This document shows positions 1 to 8,171 of a stretch of DNA of 23,529 nucleotides, piece after piece (the first letter of the stretch is position 1; the number at the start of each line of letters is the position of its first letter). The notes under the pieces were generated by a model. That model was not told the DNA's origin and did no database searches. It saw nothing but the letters and a program-made list of their open reading frames with translations. Origin of the DNA: Bacillota bacterium (lineage in GTDB: Bacteria > Bacillota > Clostridia > Christensenellales > Aristaeellaceae); assembly GCA_023402355.1 (NCBI GenBank), contig JAEXCG010000111.1, forward strand, positions 1 through 23,529, in the 5' to 3' direction. A program made the translations under genes and the position numbers.

Positions 1-54
1 CTTAAAGGGCGCCGCGCTGCGCGAACTGTAGCCCAAGGCAAAACCGGCATCTAA

Positions 55-109
55 GGCAGGGCGCCGTCTCCCCCTCATTGGGGGGGCGGCGCCCTGCCCG
101 TTTACTTTT
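55..109. terminator. Strong terminator hairpin, probably bidirectional
   Basis: A perfect 12-bp inverted repeat (GGCAGGGCGCCG at 55-66, CGGCGCCCTGCC at 87-98) is extended inward by CCCCC against a G7 run. It starts four bases beyond the minus-strand histidine kinase stop codon (102-104), so it should end that transcript. On the plus strand it is followed by TTTACTTTT (101-109), a better U-tract than on the minus strand, so it probably also ends a gene entering from the left edge. Structure is seen directly; bidirectional action is inferred. Confidence 0.8.
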
Positions 110-1880
110 GCAGCGGGGTGGTCACCCGCACGACGGCGCCGTGATCGTTCATGATCTGCATGCGCATGGCGCCCCTGCTGTAATAATGAAGGCGCAGGCA
201 GGTGTTCAGCAGGCCGATATGCCCTTCGTTGTCCGGCGCGTCGGGCGAGTTGGCGTTGATGCGAAAGATCGCGCTCTGAAGCCTCTCGAGCACCTCCGGG
301 GAGAAGCCGCAGCCGTTGTCCCGGATTTCAAGGCACAGCTCGCCCTCCTGAATCGTCCCGACGATCTCCACGCGGCGGACGCCGGTGCAGCCGCTAAAGC
401 CGTGGGTCATGGCGTTTTCCACCAGCGGCTGAAGCGTCAGCTTGGGAATGACGAGAGCGTTCATCTCGTCCGGCACGTGGATGGAGTAGACCAGCCGGTC
501 CTCGTAGCGCGCCTTGAGCAGCAGCAGGTAATTGCGCACGTGCGCGAGGTCCTCGCCCAGCGTGGCCGTTTCGCTTCGGGTATCGGTCGAATAGCGAAGC
601 ATCTGGGCGAACTGGTTGCACATGTCCACGATCTCCTCGTTGTCGCTCTCCATGCCTTTGGCCGAGATGCTGTTGAGCGTATTGTAGACGAAGTGCGGGT
701 TGATCTGCGCCTGCAGCGCCTTGAAGTGGGCGCGAAGGGTGCTTTCGCGCATGGCGATCTCGTTGCGGGTGGAATCGTGAAGCTGCAGCAGCATGTCGTT
801 GAAGCTTCGCTCCAGCTCGTGAATTTCGTAGTCCTTGGGGGAGGTCACGAAGGTGCTGAGCTGCTCCGTGTCGACGCCCACCAGCAGCCGGTCGACGGGC
901 AGGCTGCGCACCTTGCGGGTGAGGCAGCGGGTGGAATGGGTGAGGCTCAGCGAGATGACGACCACGAGCAGCAGCGCCACGGCGGAAATCACGAGGGAGT
1001 TGCGCGCGAATTCCCAGATCATGGACGCGACGGTGGCATAGCGGATCGAGGCGTCCTCCGCGAGGTAGATGTCCAGGTTGAGCCAGCGGCTCTCGATGTG
1101 ATAGACGTTGCGCTCCAGCCCGCAGGGATCGACGTAGGCGGTGAACTTGTCGAGGGGGATGTCGTCGTAGATGGCCTCGTCCTCCGGCGAGGCGAAGAGG
1201 ATGCTGCCGTCCTTAAAGACGGCGCGGATCATCACGTTCTGGTTGTCCGCGAGCAGCAGGTTGTCAAGCTCGCCGCAGTCGGCGGCGACCTCGATGTAGC
1301 CCACGTGCTCGCCGTGCCAGGTGACGCTGTGGATCGCGCTGAACACGTCCACGTCGCGCGAGAGGTTGAAGCGGTCCCGATGGGAGGAGATGATATGCCG
1401 CCGGTAGGGGGCGCTCTTCACGGCCCGCAGGTACGGTATGCCCGCGATCATCTCCTTCGACTCGTCGGACATGCTGACGAGGGAGTCGTTCCGGTCGATG
1501 TGGTTGGAGAGGTAAAACCCGCTTTCGGAAAAGATGCTGACCCGGTAAAAGTTGTCCGCGATGGGCGAGTGGTACAGCGCCTGAAACATCCGGTTCTGAT
1601 TGGAAAGGACCGCCGCGGGGTCCTCGTCGGCGCCCAGGGCGACCTGATAAAACGCCTCCATAAACGCCGTGTCGGAGGTCAGGTCCTCGATGGCGAGGTC
1701 CATCATGGTCACGTACTCCTCCATGTTGCGGATCATGTTGACGGCCATGTTCTGGTAGCGGTCGGCGGTCAGCGCGTCGGAGCCGTCTACGTTGGTCCGC
1801 CCCAGATACGCGGTATTGACCAGCACGATGAGCAGGATCATCGCGGAAAAGAGCAGGATCATCTTGTGGCTAATCTTCAT
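102..1880 (-). CDS. YesM-family sensor histidine kinase
   Basis: 592-residue membrane sensor kinase that should phosphorylate an AraC-type response regulator of the YesN kind. Visible order: N-terminal membrane segment (about residues 7-26), a large extracytoplasmic sensor region (about 30-285, dCache-like in size), second membrane segment (about 291-312), HAMP-like linker, His_kinase domain with the phosphoacceptor His in QINPHFVYNTLNS (H396), then a HATPase domain with N-box VENAMTHGF (N489) and G-boxes DNGCGFS and GHIGLLNT. The ATG at 1880 is preferred over an upstream start because AGAGGAAAGG lies just before it and the hydrophobic segment begins directly after it. It is divergent from the sugar operon and may control it. 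No response regulator gene is in the window: the kinase is followed by a terminator rather than by yesN. Family call is secure; ligand unknown. Confidence 0.93.
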   Translation of the reverse strand: MKISHKMILLFSAMILLIVLVNTAYLGRTNVDGSDALTADRYQNMAVNMIRNMEEYVTMMDLAIEDLTSDTAFMEAFYQVALGADEDPAAVLSNQNRMFQALYHSPIADNFYRVSIFSESGFYLSNHIDRNDSLVSMSDESKEMIAGIPYLRAVKSAPYRRHIISSHRDRFNLSRDVDVFSAIHSVTWHGEHVGYIEVAADCGELDNLLLADNQNVMIRAVFKDGSILFASPEDEAIYDDIPLDKFTAYVDPCGLERNVYHIESRWLNLDIYLAEDASIRYATVASMIWEFARNSLVISAVALLLVVVISLSLTHSTRCLTRKVRSLPVDRLLVGVDTEQLSTFVTSPKDYEIHELERSFNDMLLQLHDSTRNEIAMRESTLRAHFKALQAQINPHFVYNTLNSISAKGMESDNEEIVDMCNQFAQMLRYSTDTRSETATLGEDLAHVRNYLLLLKARYEDRLVYSIHVPDEMNALVIPKLTLQPLVENAMTHGFSGCTGVRRVEIVGTIQEGELCLEIRDNGCGFSPEVLERLQSAIFRINANSPDAPDNEGHIGLLNTCLRLHYYSRGAMRMQIMNDHGAVVRVTTPLQK

Positions 1881-1922
1881 GGCGTCGGCCTTTCCTCTCG
1901 CGCATGGCGGAATTTCCCTGAT

Positions 1923-1960
1923 ATTGTAACACAGGACGGGCGAAAGCAAAAGAAGATGCC
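1923..1960 (-). promoter_or_regulatory. Possible promoter of the histidine kinase
   Basis: On the minus strand a TACAAT hexamer (1923-1928) lies about 45 bases before the kinase start codon. A weak TTTTGC sits 17 bases upstream of it as a possible -35 element. The -10 match is good and the -35 match is poor, so this is tentative. Confidence 0.3.
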
Positions 1961-2043
1961 GTTTTTTCCGGTTAGTAGTACCGAATATTCCCACAGACAC
2001 CCAGAAGGGTACGATTTTTCATCCGTCTGTTTGGAATCTTCCG

Positions 2044-2072
2044 GCGCAGAGCGGAAAGGAAGTTTGTATAAT
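2044..2072 (+). promoter_or_regulatory. Likely promoter of the sugar/dlt-like operon
   Basis: A consensus TATAAT (2067-2072), preceded directly by TG, lies about 70 bases before the first gene of the rightward operon. No good TTGACA occurs at the normal distance; the nearest TTGGAA (2031-2036) is too far upstream. A strong -10 with a weak -35 fits an activator-dependent promoter, as expected if a YesN-like regulator partnered with the adjacent kinase acts here. The activator is inferred. Confidence 0.45.
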
Positions 2073-2143
2073 GACGGTGAAAAGTGAGTAAGCATCTCAT
2101 GACGATGACAATCCAACAACGCATGAACTGAGGAGGAAACTTT

Positions 2144-2935
2144 ATGAAACGTGGTATGGTACGCGGCGGCCTGTTTCTTGCGGTGGTTCTGGTCCTGATG
2201 CTCGGCCTTTGCACGAGCGCTTCGGCCTATTCGGGCCAGCGGATCGAGGCGGCGAAAGCGCCCGGCGAGGTCGCGATCGACGGCGACCTGAGCGAATGGG
2301 ACACATCCTCCCCCATGACGGCCAACACGATGGAGCAGGTCGTCCGCGACCCCGGGCAGTGGACGGACGCCGGCGACTGCTCCTTTGAGGTGTACGCCAT
2401 GTGGAGCGAAGAGAACCTGTACCTCGCGGCCAAGGTTCTGGACGACACGCCCTTCATGTACCGCGAAGGCTTCCCCCCGGACATGGCGGACTCGCTCGTA
2501 GTGTTCTTCTCCACCGACCCGAACGCGGACCCGGAGCGCACCGAGTACGCGAAGTGCGACTTCCGCTTCACGCAGATCATCGACGACTACGACTTCTGCA
2601 ACGGCATCGACCGCGACATGGTCGCCGACAACGCCGGCTTTGAGACCGTGGGCGAGGACGGCGACGAGCAGGTGCTGGAAGGCTTTGAATGCGCGGTGCA
2701 GGAGATCGAGGGCGGCTACACGTTCGAGTGCGTGATCCCCTGGAGCAACTTTTCCAACGAAAACCTGCCGGCGCTGAGGCCGGAGGCCGGCACGAGCATC
2801 GGATTTGAAATCGGCATGTTCGACCTGGACTTCCCCTGCCCCGGCGTGGCGACCGTGCGCATGCAGGCCTCCGGCAGCGAGGAAGTGGACACCAATCCCT
2901 CGCTGTGGGGAACGCTGACATTCGTCGAGAAGTGA
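2144..2935 (+). CDS. Secreted CBM9-like carbohydrate-binding protein
   Basis: 263 residues. A signal peptide occupies about residues 1-28 (basic start, long hydrophobic core, ending SASA). The rest resembles family-9 carbohydrate-binding modules: the opening motif IDGDLSEWD, then WSEENLYLAAKVLDDTP, then DSLVVFFSTDP, and an aromatic closing strand near LWGTLTF. CBM9-type domains are beta-sandwiches that bind sugars and usually sit inside larger enzymes; here the module is essentially the whole mature protein, with no catalytic domain. GAGGAGGAAAC precedes the ATG. It leads the operon, 19 bases before the solute-binding protein, so it may capture or present glycan outside the cell for the GH3 enzymes. 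It contains no lipobox and no visible anchor. Fold assignment is from motif pattern, not from a search. Confidence 0.75.
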   Translation: MKRGMVRGGLFLAVVLVLMLGLCTSASAYSGQRIEAAKAPGEVAIDGDLSEWDTSSPMTANTMEQVVRDPGQWTDAGDCSFEVYAMWSEENLYLAAKVLDDTPFMYREGFPPDMADSLVVFFSTDPNADPERTEYAKCDFRFTQIIDDYDFCNGIDRDMVADNAGFETVGEDGDEQVLEGFECAVQEIEGGYTFECVIPWSNFSNENLPALRPEAGTSIGFEIGMFDLDFPCPGVATVRMQASGSEEVDTNPSLWGTLTFVEK

Positions 2936-2954
2936 TGAGGAAGGAAGACGAGCC

Positions 2955-4319
2955 ATGAATTTAAAAAGAGTAGGGGCGCTTGTGCTGACCGGCGCCATGA
3001 CCTTGAGCGCGATTCCCTCGGCCCTTGCCGCCAGGAACGTCAAGCTGAGCGCGGACGAGATGGACATCCCGGCCATCATCGAGGACACGGCGGCCTCCGG
3101 GACGGCCAACATCTACCACTGGTGGACGGCCGGCGGCGAAAAGGACGCGATCGAATCCATCATAAGCGGATTCTCCGGCGTCTACACCGGCATCAACGCG
3201 AAGTCCAACGCCATTCCCGGCGGCGCGGGCGGCGCGATGGTCATGAAGGTGAAGGTGCTCCAGCAGGCGGGCAAGTCCCCGGAAACCTTTCAGGCGCACC
3301 CCGGCGAGGAGATCGAGCCCTATCTGAGCTCGGACATGCTGCTGGACCTGAGCAAGGTCTGGGAATACGCGGACCTTTACGAGCGCGTGCTGCCGGGGCT
3401 CGCCGACCTGTGCACCGCCTCCGACGGCAAGCAGCACATCGTGCCCGTCGGCATTCATAAGTCCAACGTGATCTTCTACAACCGGCACGTCTTCGAGCAG
3501 TACGGCGTGGCGATCCCGGACCACGAAAACATCACCTGGGACGAGTTTTTCGGCATCTGCGATCAGCTTCAGGCGGCCATGCCCGAGGGGTACTACCCCC
3601 TCGACCTCGGCGACCGCAAGGGCTGGCCTGCCTGTCAGGTGTTTGAGGACATCATGATGGGCACCGATCCCAGGGTGTATCAGGACTTCATCAACGGCAA
3701 GGCCACGGAGGAACAGGTGCAGGGGGTGCTCGACACCTACAAGCGGCTGCTGACCTACGTCGCCCCCGACCACTCCTCCCGCGACTGGTACGAGACCTCC
3801 GGTCAGGTGGTGGGCGGCCAGTACGCCATGCAGATCATGGGCGCCTGGATGCAGCCGCTGATGACCAGCATGGCCCAGACCTACGGCGAGGACTACGGCG
3901 TGTTCACCTTCCCCGGAACCGACGGCTGGTTCGGCATGTGCATCGACGGCTTTGTGGTGTCCAACGACTCCTCCGACGTGGAGGCGGGCGTCCGCTGGGT
4001 GTACAACGTGACCACGCCCGAGGTGCAGGCCGCGTTCTCCTCGCTCAAGGAATCCATCTCGCCCTACGCGGACACCCCCGACAGCACCTACTGCGATCTG
4101 ACGCTCCAGTTCAAGGAAGAGCTGACGGCGCAGACCACGAAGATTTACCCCAGCTTCACCCACGGCACGGCGCTCCCCTGGTCCGCCTCCACGGACCTGC
4201 AGACCCGCATTCAGGACTTCGCCGTCGCCTCCGACCCCGATACCGCCCGCTATGCGCATAACATCGTCGTGGCTCTGCAGGAGTCCGGCCTGGAAGGAGA
4301 TTGGAACCTTGTTGAGTAA
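2955..4319 (+). CDS. ABC sugar-binding protein, glucose/mannose type (family 1)
   Basis: 454-residue periplasmic-type solute-binding protein that should capture a sugar for the permeases encoded downstream. After a signal peptide (about residues 1-26, ending SALAA) the mature protein has the hallmarks of the glucose/mannose-binding branch of family 1: IYHWWTAGGEKDAI near the start, a GGAGG segment, FQAHPGEE, and PVGIHKSNVIFYN. Length fits the family. The signal peptide has no lipobox cysteine, which is unusual for a Gram-positive binding protein, since these are normally lipoproteins. The ATG follows GAGGAAGGAAG closely. Its end overlaps the start of the GH3 gene, which indicates translational coupling. 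Family is confident; the exact sugar is not readable from sequence. Confidence 0.9.
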   Translation: MNLKRVGALVLTGAMTLSAIPSALAARNVKLSADEMDIPAIIEDTAASGTANIYHWWTAGGEKDAIESIISGFSGVYTGINAKSNAIPGGAGGAMVMKVKVLQQAGKSPETFQAHPGEEIEPYLSSDMLLDLSKVWEYADLYERVLPGLADLCTASDGKQHIVPVGIHKSNVIFYNRHVFEQYGVAIPDHENITWDEFFGICDQLQAAMPEGYYPLDLGDRKGWPACQVFEDIMMGTDPRVYQDFINGKATEEQVQGVLDTYKRLLTYVAPDHSSRDWYETSGQVVGGQYAMQIMGAWMQPLMTSMAQTYGEDYGVFTFPGTDGWFGMCIDGFVVSNDSSDVEAGVRWVYNVTTPEVQAAFSSLKESISPYADTPDSTYCDLTLQFKEELTAQTTKIYPSFTHGTALPWSASTDLQTRIQDFAVASDPDTARYAHNIVVALQESGLEGDWNLVE

Positions 4320-6321
4320 GAAGAACTTTTTCAGGCGCGGCGCAGCCCTCGTGGCCGCGCTGGCGCTTGGCATGACGATGGTGCCCGCGGCGCTCGCGCA
4401 GGGCGAGGAAGAAGTGCAGTACGTCCGCGTGGAGGGCACCGACACGCAGCGCGAGCTGGTCGCCGTCGGCAAGCAGATCATCGAGGCGGACGGCCTGAAA
4501 TTCAAGGACCTGAACGGCAACGGTGCGCTGGACGTCTACGAGGACTGGCGCCAGGACGCGGATACGCGCACCGCCGACCTGCTCAGCCAGATGACGATCC
4601 GCGAGCGCATCTCGCAGATGCAGCACCCGACCTTCACCCCCAAGGACAACGGCTCCTACCCCAACTATCTGAAGAAGTGGATGAGCACCGAAAACATCGG
4701 CATGGTGCTGGTGCGCGAGTTTAACGTGGAAAACAGCGCGGCGACCGCCGCGACCACCATGAACAAGGTGCAGGAATGGTGCGAGGAATCCCGTCTGGGC
4801 GTTCCGGTCGTGGTCAGCATGGACTCGGTGCACGGCGCCTCCTACGTCAACGGCGCGACGGTCACCGGCCACAACATGTCGCAGGCCGCGACGCGGGACG
4901 AGGACCTGGTCACCCGCCTCGCCCAGATTCAGCGCAACGAGCTGATGGCCATGGGCGTTCGGATGACGCTCTCCCCCGAGGCCGACATCGCCTCCGAGCC
5001 CCGCTGGGGCCGCGTGATGGAGACGTTCGGCGAGGACCCCGACCTGGTGACGCAGATGGTGCGCGCGCAGATCGTCGCCTACCAAAACGGCGCGGACGGC
5101 CTGAACGAAGAGAGCATCATCGCGTGCATCAAGCACTTCCCCGGCGCGGGCCCGCAGATGGACGGCCTGGATCAGGCGCCCATCGTCTCCACAGAGGAAT
5201 CCCTCCAGATCCACCTCAAGCCCTACTATGCGGCGCTCGAGGCGAACGTGGGCTCGGTGATGCCCTACTACAGCATTCCGCTGGTGCTGGACACCACCGC
5301 CGCCCTGGGCAGCAAGGCGACATTGCAGACCCTGCTCCGCGAGGAAATGGGCTTTGACGGCATCATCCAGACCGACTGGGGCATGATCTGGGGCATTCAG
5401 CAGTCCACCTCCATGTGGGGCGAGGAATGCTCCGAAGAAGAGGCCATCCTCATCGGCGTCATGGAGGGCCAGGTGGACGGCATCGGCGGCGAATCCATCC
5501 GCCTGATCGACCAGATGGAGGAGCTCTACAACGAAGGCAAGATCACCGAGGAGGTCGTGGACGCCGCGGCCACCCGCATCCTGCGCGAAAAGTTCCAGCT
5601 CGGCATCTTTGAAAACCCCTACGTGGACGTGGATTACGCCGCGGCCTACGTGGGCTGCGAGGAAAACCAGGCGGTGAACCTCGAGGCCGCACGGAAGGCC
5701 ATGACGCTGCTCAAGAACGACGGCGTCCTGCCGATCGATTCCGCGAACAAGAAGATTCTGGTCGCCGGCATGCGCGCCGGGGACATGGACAGCCTGTGCG
5801 GCGGCTGGACCTCCAGCCAGGTGGGAACCACGCTGGCCGAGGCGCTGACGCAGCTCGCGGGCGAGGGCGCCGAGGTGATCTACGAGGCCGAGGACGTCGA
5901 GAAGATCACCGCGCTTGCCAAGGAATGCGACGTGGCGATCGTGGCCATCGGCGAGGCCGCCTACCAGCACAACCCCACCTGGGGCTACGACACGCTGGAG
6001 ATCACCTCGTCCCAGCAAAACATCCTCGAGGCCGTGAAGGCCACCGGGACCCCGCTCGTCACCGTGGTGATCGGCGGACGCCCGTACATCCTGTCCTGGT
6101 GCGATGAAAACGCCGACGCCATCCTGATGGCCTACTACCCCGGACAGCAGGGCGGCATCGCGATCGCGGAGACGCTTTACGGCGCGAACAACCCCACCGG
6201 CAAGCTGCCCATCGCCATGCCCCGCGACATGGCGTCCGTCGAGGCGCAGGAGAGCGACATTTCCTTCGACCTGGAAAATCCGCTGTACGAGTACGGCTTC
6301 GGCCTGAGCTACGGCGAATAA
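4309..6321 (+). CDS. Secreted glycoside hydrolase family 3 enzyme (GH3-a)
   Basis: About 670 residues; exo-acting beta-glycosidase of family GH3 (beta-glucosidase/xylosidase type). TTG at 4309 is chosen as start: AAGGAG (4294-4299) sits nine bases before it, and translation from there gives a clean signal peptide (KKNFFRRG, hydrophobic core, ending AALA). The ATG at 4252 lies inside the preceding gene and has no ribosome binding site. TTG at 4312 is an alternative. Right after the leader comes a canonical EF-hand-like loop, DLNGNGALDVYE (from D67). The barrel domain carries the KHFPGAGPQ motif (K275-H276) and the nucleophile in IIQTDWG (D356). The second domain includes IGEAAYQHN, where the acid/base Glu of related enzymes often lies. 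No fibronectin-III tail is seen. It ends with LYEYGFGLSYGE, typical of GH3. Substrate unknown; import by the adjacent transporter is inferred. Confidence 0.92.
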   Translation: MLSKKNFFRRGAALVAALALGMTMVPAALAQGEEEVQYVRVEGTDTQRELVAVGKQIIEADGLKFKDLNGNGALDVYEDWRQDADTRTADLLSQMTIRERISQMQHPTFTPKDNGSYPNYLKKWMSTENIGMVLVREFNVENSAATAATTMNKVQEWCEESRLGVPVVVSMDSVHGASYVNGATVTGHNMSQAATRDEDLVTRLAQIQRNELMAMGVRMTLSPEADIASEPRWGRVMETFGEDPDLVTQMVRAQIVAYQNGADGLNEESIIACIKHFPGAGPQMDGLDQAPIVSTEESLQIHLKPYYAALEANVGSVMPYYSIPLVLDTTAALGSKATLQTLLREEMGFDGIIQTDWGMIWGIQQSTSMWGEECSEEEAILIGVMEGQVDGIGGESIRLIDQMEELYNEGKITEEVVDAAATRILREKFQLGIFENPYVDVDYAAAYVGCEENQAVNLEAARKAMTLLKNDGVLPIDSANKKILVAGMRAGDMDSLCGGWTSSQVGTTLAEALTQLAGEGAEVIYEAEDVEKITALAKECDVAIVAIGEAAYQHNPTWGYDTLEITSSQQNILEAVKATGTPLVTVVIGGRPYILSWCDENADAILMAYYPGQQGGIAIAETLYGANNPTGKLPIAMPRDMASVEAQESDISFDLENPLYEYGFGLSYGE

Positions 6322-6333
6322 GGAAGCTCAAAC

Positions 6334-6377
6334 GCCTGCGCAGGAGGAAAGTGCGCGTCCCTGCGCAGGCTCTTTTA
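6334..6377 (+). terminator. Intra-operon hairpin with T-rich tail
   Basis: A perfect 11-bp inverted repeat (GCCTGCGCAGG at 6334-6344, CCTGCGCAGGC at 6360-6370) with a 15-base loop is followed by TCTTTTA. It lies in the only sizeable gap (75 bases) between the first GH3 gene and the first permease. It could be a leaky terminator or an RNA stabiliser that makes the upstream genes (binding protein, GH3) more abundant than the permeases. Each arm contains CCTGCGCAGG, itself a palindrome. Structure is seen; effect is inferred. Confidence 0.6.
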
Positions 6378-6396
6378 TCAGGTTAGGAGGTTGTCT

Positions 6397-7266
6397 ATGC
6401 GCAAGTTCTTTACGCGGCATCCCATGCTGCCGGTTCTGGTTCCGGCGGTGCTGCTCCTCTACTTCGTCTACATCTCCCTCGGGTGGAACGTATGGGTCTC
6501 CGTCTCGGACTGGCAGAACGGTTCGCTGTCGGCCAGCTACGGCTGGGGCGGCTTTGGCCAGTACGCCAAGATGTTCGGCAGCGAATACTTCGGCACCTCG
6601 CTGATCAACACGCTGCTCCTCTTCTGCCTGATCCCGATCTGCCTGCTGCTGGGGCTCGGCCTCGCGCTGCTGATGGATCAGGGGCTGAGAGGCACGACGC
6701 TCTTTCGCAACCTGATCCTCCTGCCGTTCGCGCTGTCCTTCGTCGTGACCGGCACGGTCTGGGCCTGGATGTACCGGCCCACGAACGGCGTGCTCAACTC
6801 CTTCCTGCAAATCATCGGCATCAACACCGCGAACCTCATGTGGACCTCGAGCAACGACACGGTGATGCTGTCCATCATCATCGCGCTGGTCTGGCAGTTC
6901 TCCGGATACGTGGCCGTCATCTTCCTGGCGGGCATCAAGTCCGTGCCCGAGAACGTCATCAACGCGGCCAAGCTGGACGGCGCGTATTCCCTGCGCATCT
7001 ACTGGAAGCTCATCATCCCGCGCCTCAAGGGCGCGATGGGCTCGTGCATCACCATCCTGGCGATGTACGCGCTGCGTTCCTTCGACTTCATCGTCTCCCT
7101 GGTGGGCTACACCAAGTCCGCCGCGTGGACGTTGCCCGTATGGATGTATCAGGAAGCCTTCAGCAAGAACAACTTTGCCCTGGCCGCAGCCATCAGCTGC
7201 TTCCTGCTGGCGCTGGTGCTGGTGCTGATTCTTCCCCTGACCTATTGGACCAACAAGAGGAAGTGA
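6397..7266 (+). CDS. ABC sugar permease, MalF/UgpA type
   Basis: 289-residue integral membrane subunit of the sugar importer, of the binding-protein-dependent transport (BPD_transp_1) family. Several hydrophobic segments alternate with short loops, the first at about residues 12-30. The cytoplasmic EAA-type coupling loop that docks the ATPase reads NAAKLDGAYSLRIYWKLIIP, close to the family pattern EAAxxDGAxxxxxFxxIxxP. The ATG at 6397 is preferred over an in-frame TTG at 6391 because AGGAGG (6385-6390) ends six bases before it. It forms a heterodimer with the next gene product, which begins four bases after this stop codon. Confidence 0.93.
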   Translation: MRKFFTRHPMLPVLVPAVLLLYFVYISLGWNVWVSVSDWQNGSLSASYGWGGFGQYAKMFGSEYFGTSLINTLLLFCLIPICLLLGLGLALLMDQGLRGTTLFRNLILLPFALSFVVTGTVWAWMYRPTNGVLNSFLQIIGINTANLMWTSSNDTVMLSIIIALVWQFSGYVAVIFLAGIKSVPENVINAAKLDGAYSLRIYWKLIIPRLKGAMGSCITILAMYALRSFDFIVSLVGYTKSAAWTLPVWMYQEAFSKNNFALAAAISCFLLALVLVLILPLTYWTNKRK

Positions 7267-7270
7267 TAAG

Positions 7271-8155
7271 ATGGCAAGCACGGTCTCGATCAATTCGGCA
7301 TCGGGAATGCAGATAAATCGTCCCAAGCCCAAATGGTACCTGCACGCGCTGCACGCGATCTATTACCTCGTGATGATCGCCTTTCTGGTCTTCTACATGC
7401 TGCCGTTCTGGGGCACGCTGACCACCTCGCTGAAGACGAACAACGAGGTGATGACCTCAAGCCCCGTCGCGCTCCCCACGGAGTTCACGGCCGAGGGTTA
7501 CATCAGCGCCTTTGAGGAATTGAAGGTCCCGCTCATCAACAGCCTCATCATCACGATCGGCGGCGCGCTCGGTTCGCTCTTCCTCGGCTCGGTGTGCGCC
7601 TACGCGCTGAGCAAGTGGAAGTTCAAGTTCAGCAACCTGTTCTTCGTCCTGCTGGTGGCGGCGACCTACCTGCCGTATCAGGCGATCCTGATCCCGCTGC
7701 TTCAGACCATCAACGCGCTGAACCTCTACGACAACGTGCTGGGCCTGATCTTGGTCCACTCCGTCTTCGGCATGCCGATGTGCACCGTGATGATGCGCGG
7801 CTACTACGCCGACGTGCCGGACGCGCTGATCCGTCAGGCGATGATCGACGGGAACGGCCCCTGGTCGATCTACGCGAAGATCGTCGTGCCCAACACGAAG
7901 ATCGCCACGATCACGGTGTTCGTCTTCCAGTGCACCTCCATCTGGAACGAAATGCTGTTCGCGCTGGTGCTCGGCGGCTACGACTCGAAGCCCGCCACCA
8001 TCGCGCTGAACGAGCTGGCCGGCACCATGGCCGCCGAGTTCAACGTGCAGATGGCGGGATCGATGATCCTGGCCCTGCCGGTGCTGATCCTGTACATCTT
8101 CATGGGCAAGTATCTGATCCGCGGCTACATGGCCGGCGCGGTCACCGCGTCCTAA
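7271..8155 (+). CDS. ABC sugar permease, MalG/UgpE type
   Basis: 294-residue partner permease. It has an N-terminal membrane segment (about residues 28-48), the typical MalG-like sequence TTSLKTNNEV after it, and further hydrophobic spans. The EAA-type loop reads IRQAMIDGNGPWSIYAKIVVP, with the conserved acid-glycine pair (DG) but Gln-Ala in place of Glu-Ala-Ala. It ends with the usual KYLIRGYMAGAV tail. It starts four bases after the MalF-like gene, a strict pairing seen in CUT1-type carbohydrate importers. The substrate is set mainly by the binding protein, so these permeases do not narrow it further. Confidence 0.93.
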   Translation: MASTVSINSASGMQINRPKPKWYLHALHAIYYLVMIAFLVFYMLPFWGTLTTSLKTNNEVMTSSPVALPTEFTAEGYISAFEELKVPLINSLIITIGGALGSLFLGSVCAYALSKWKFKFSNLFFVLLVAATYLPYQAILIPLLQTINALNLYDNVLGLILVHSVFGMPMCTVMMRGYYADVPDALIRQAMIDGNGPWSIYAKIVVPNTKIATITVFVFQCTSIWNEMLFALVLGGYDSKPATIALNELAGTMAAEFNVQMAGSMILALPVLILYIFMGKYLIRGYMAGAVTAS

Positions 8156-8171
8156 GGAAAGGGGAACCATC

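Larger units (their letters stand above)
1881..2143. promoter_or_regulatory. Divergent intergenic control region
   Basis: This 263-base region separates the leftward kinase gene from the rightward sugar operon and holds no credible gene. It is less GC-rich than its flanks. A near-inverted pair GTACC / GGGTAC is present around 1979-2013 and is the only obvious symmetric candidate for a regulator site. Its role is unproven. Confidence 0.5.

Noticed and set aside
1..54. Possible tail of a rightward gene at the left edge (a frame ending in LKGAALREL at a TAG at 29-31)
   Set aside because: Only nine codons are visible and another frame is also open to 54; the convergent terminator makes it plausible but it cannot be supported.
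78..2087. Long plus-strand open frame of 669 codons
   Set aside because: It is antisense to the well-supported histidine kinase; its composition (rich in V, H, G, D, R) is typical of a GC-rich shadow frame with no family motif.
2961..6018. Long minus-strand open frames opposite the binding protein and GH3-a
   Set aside because: Antisense shadows of strongly supported genes, without motifs or ribosome binding sites.
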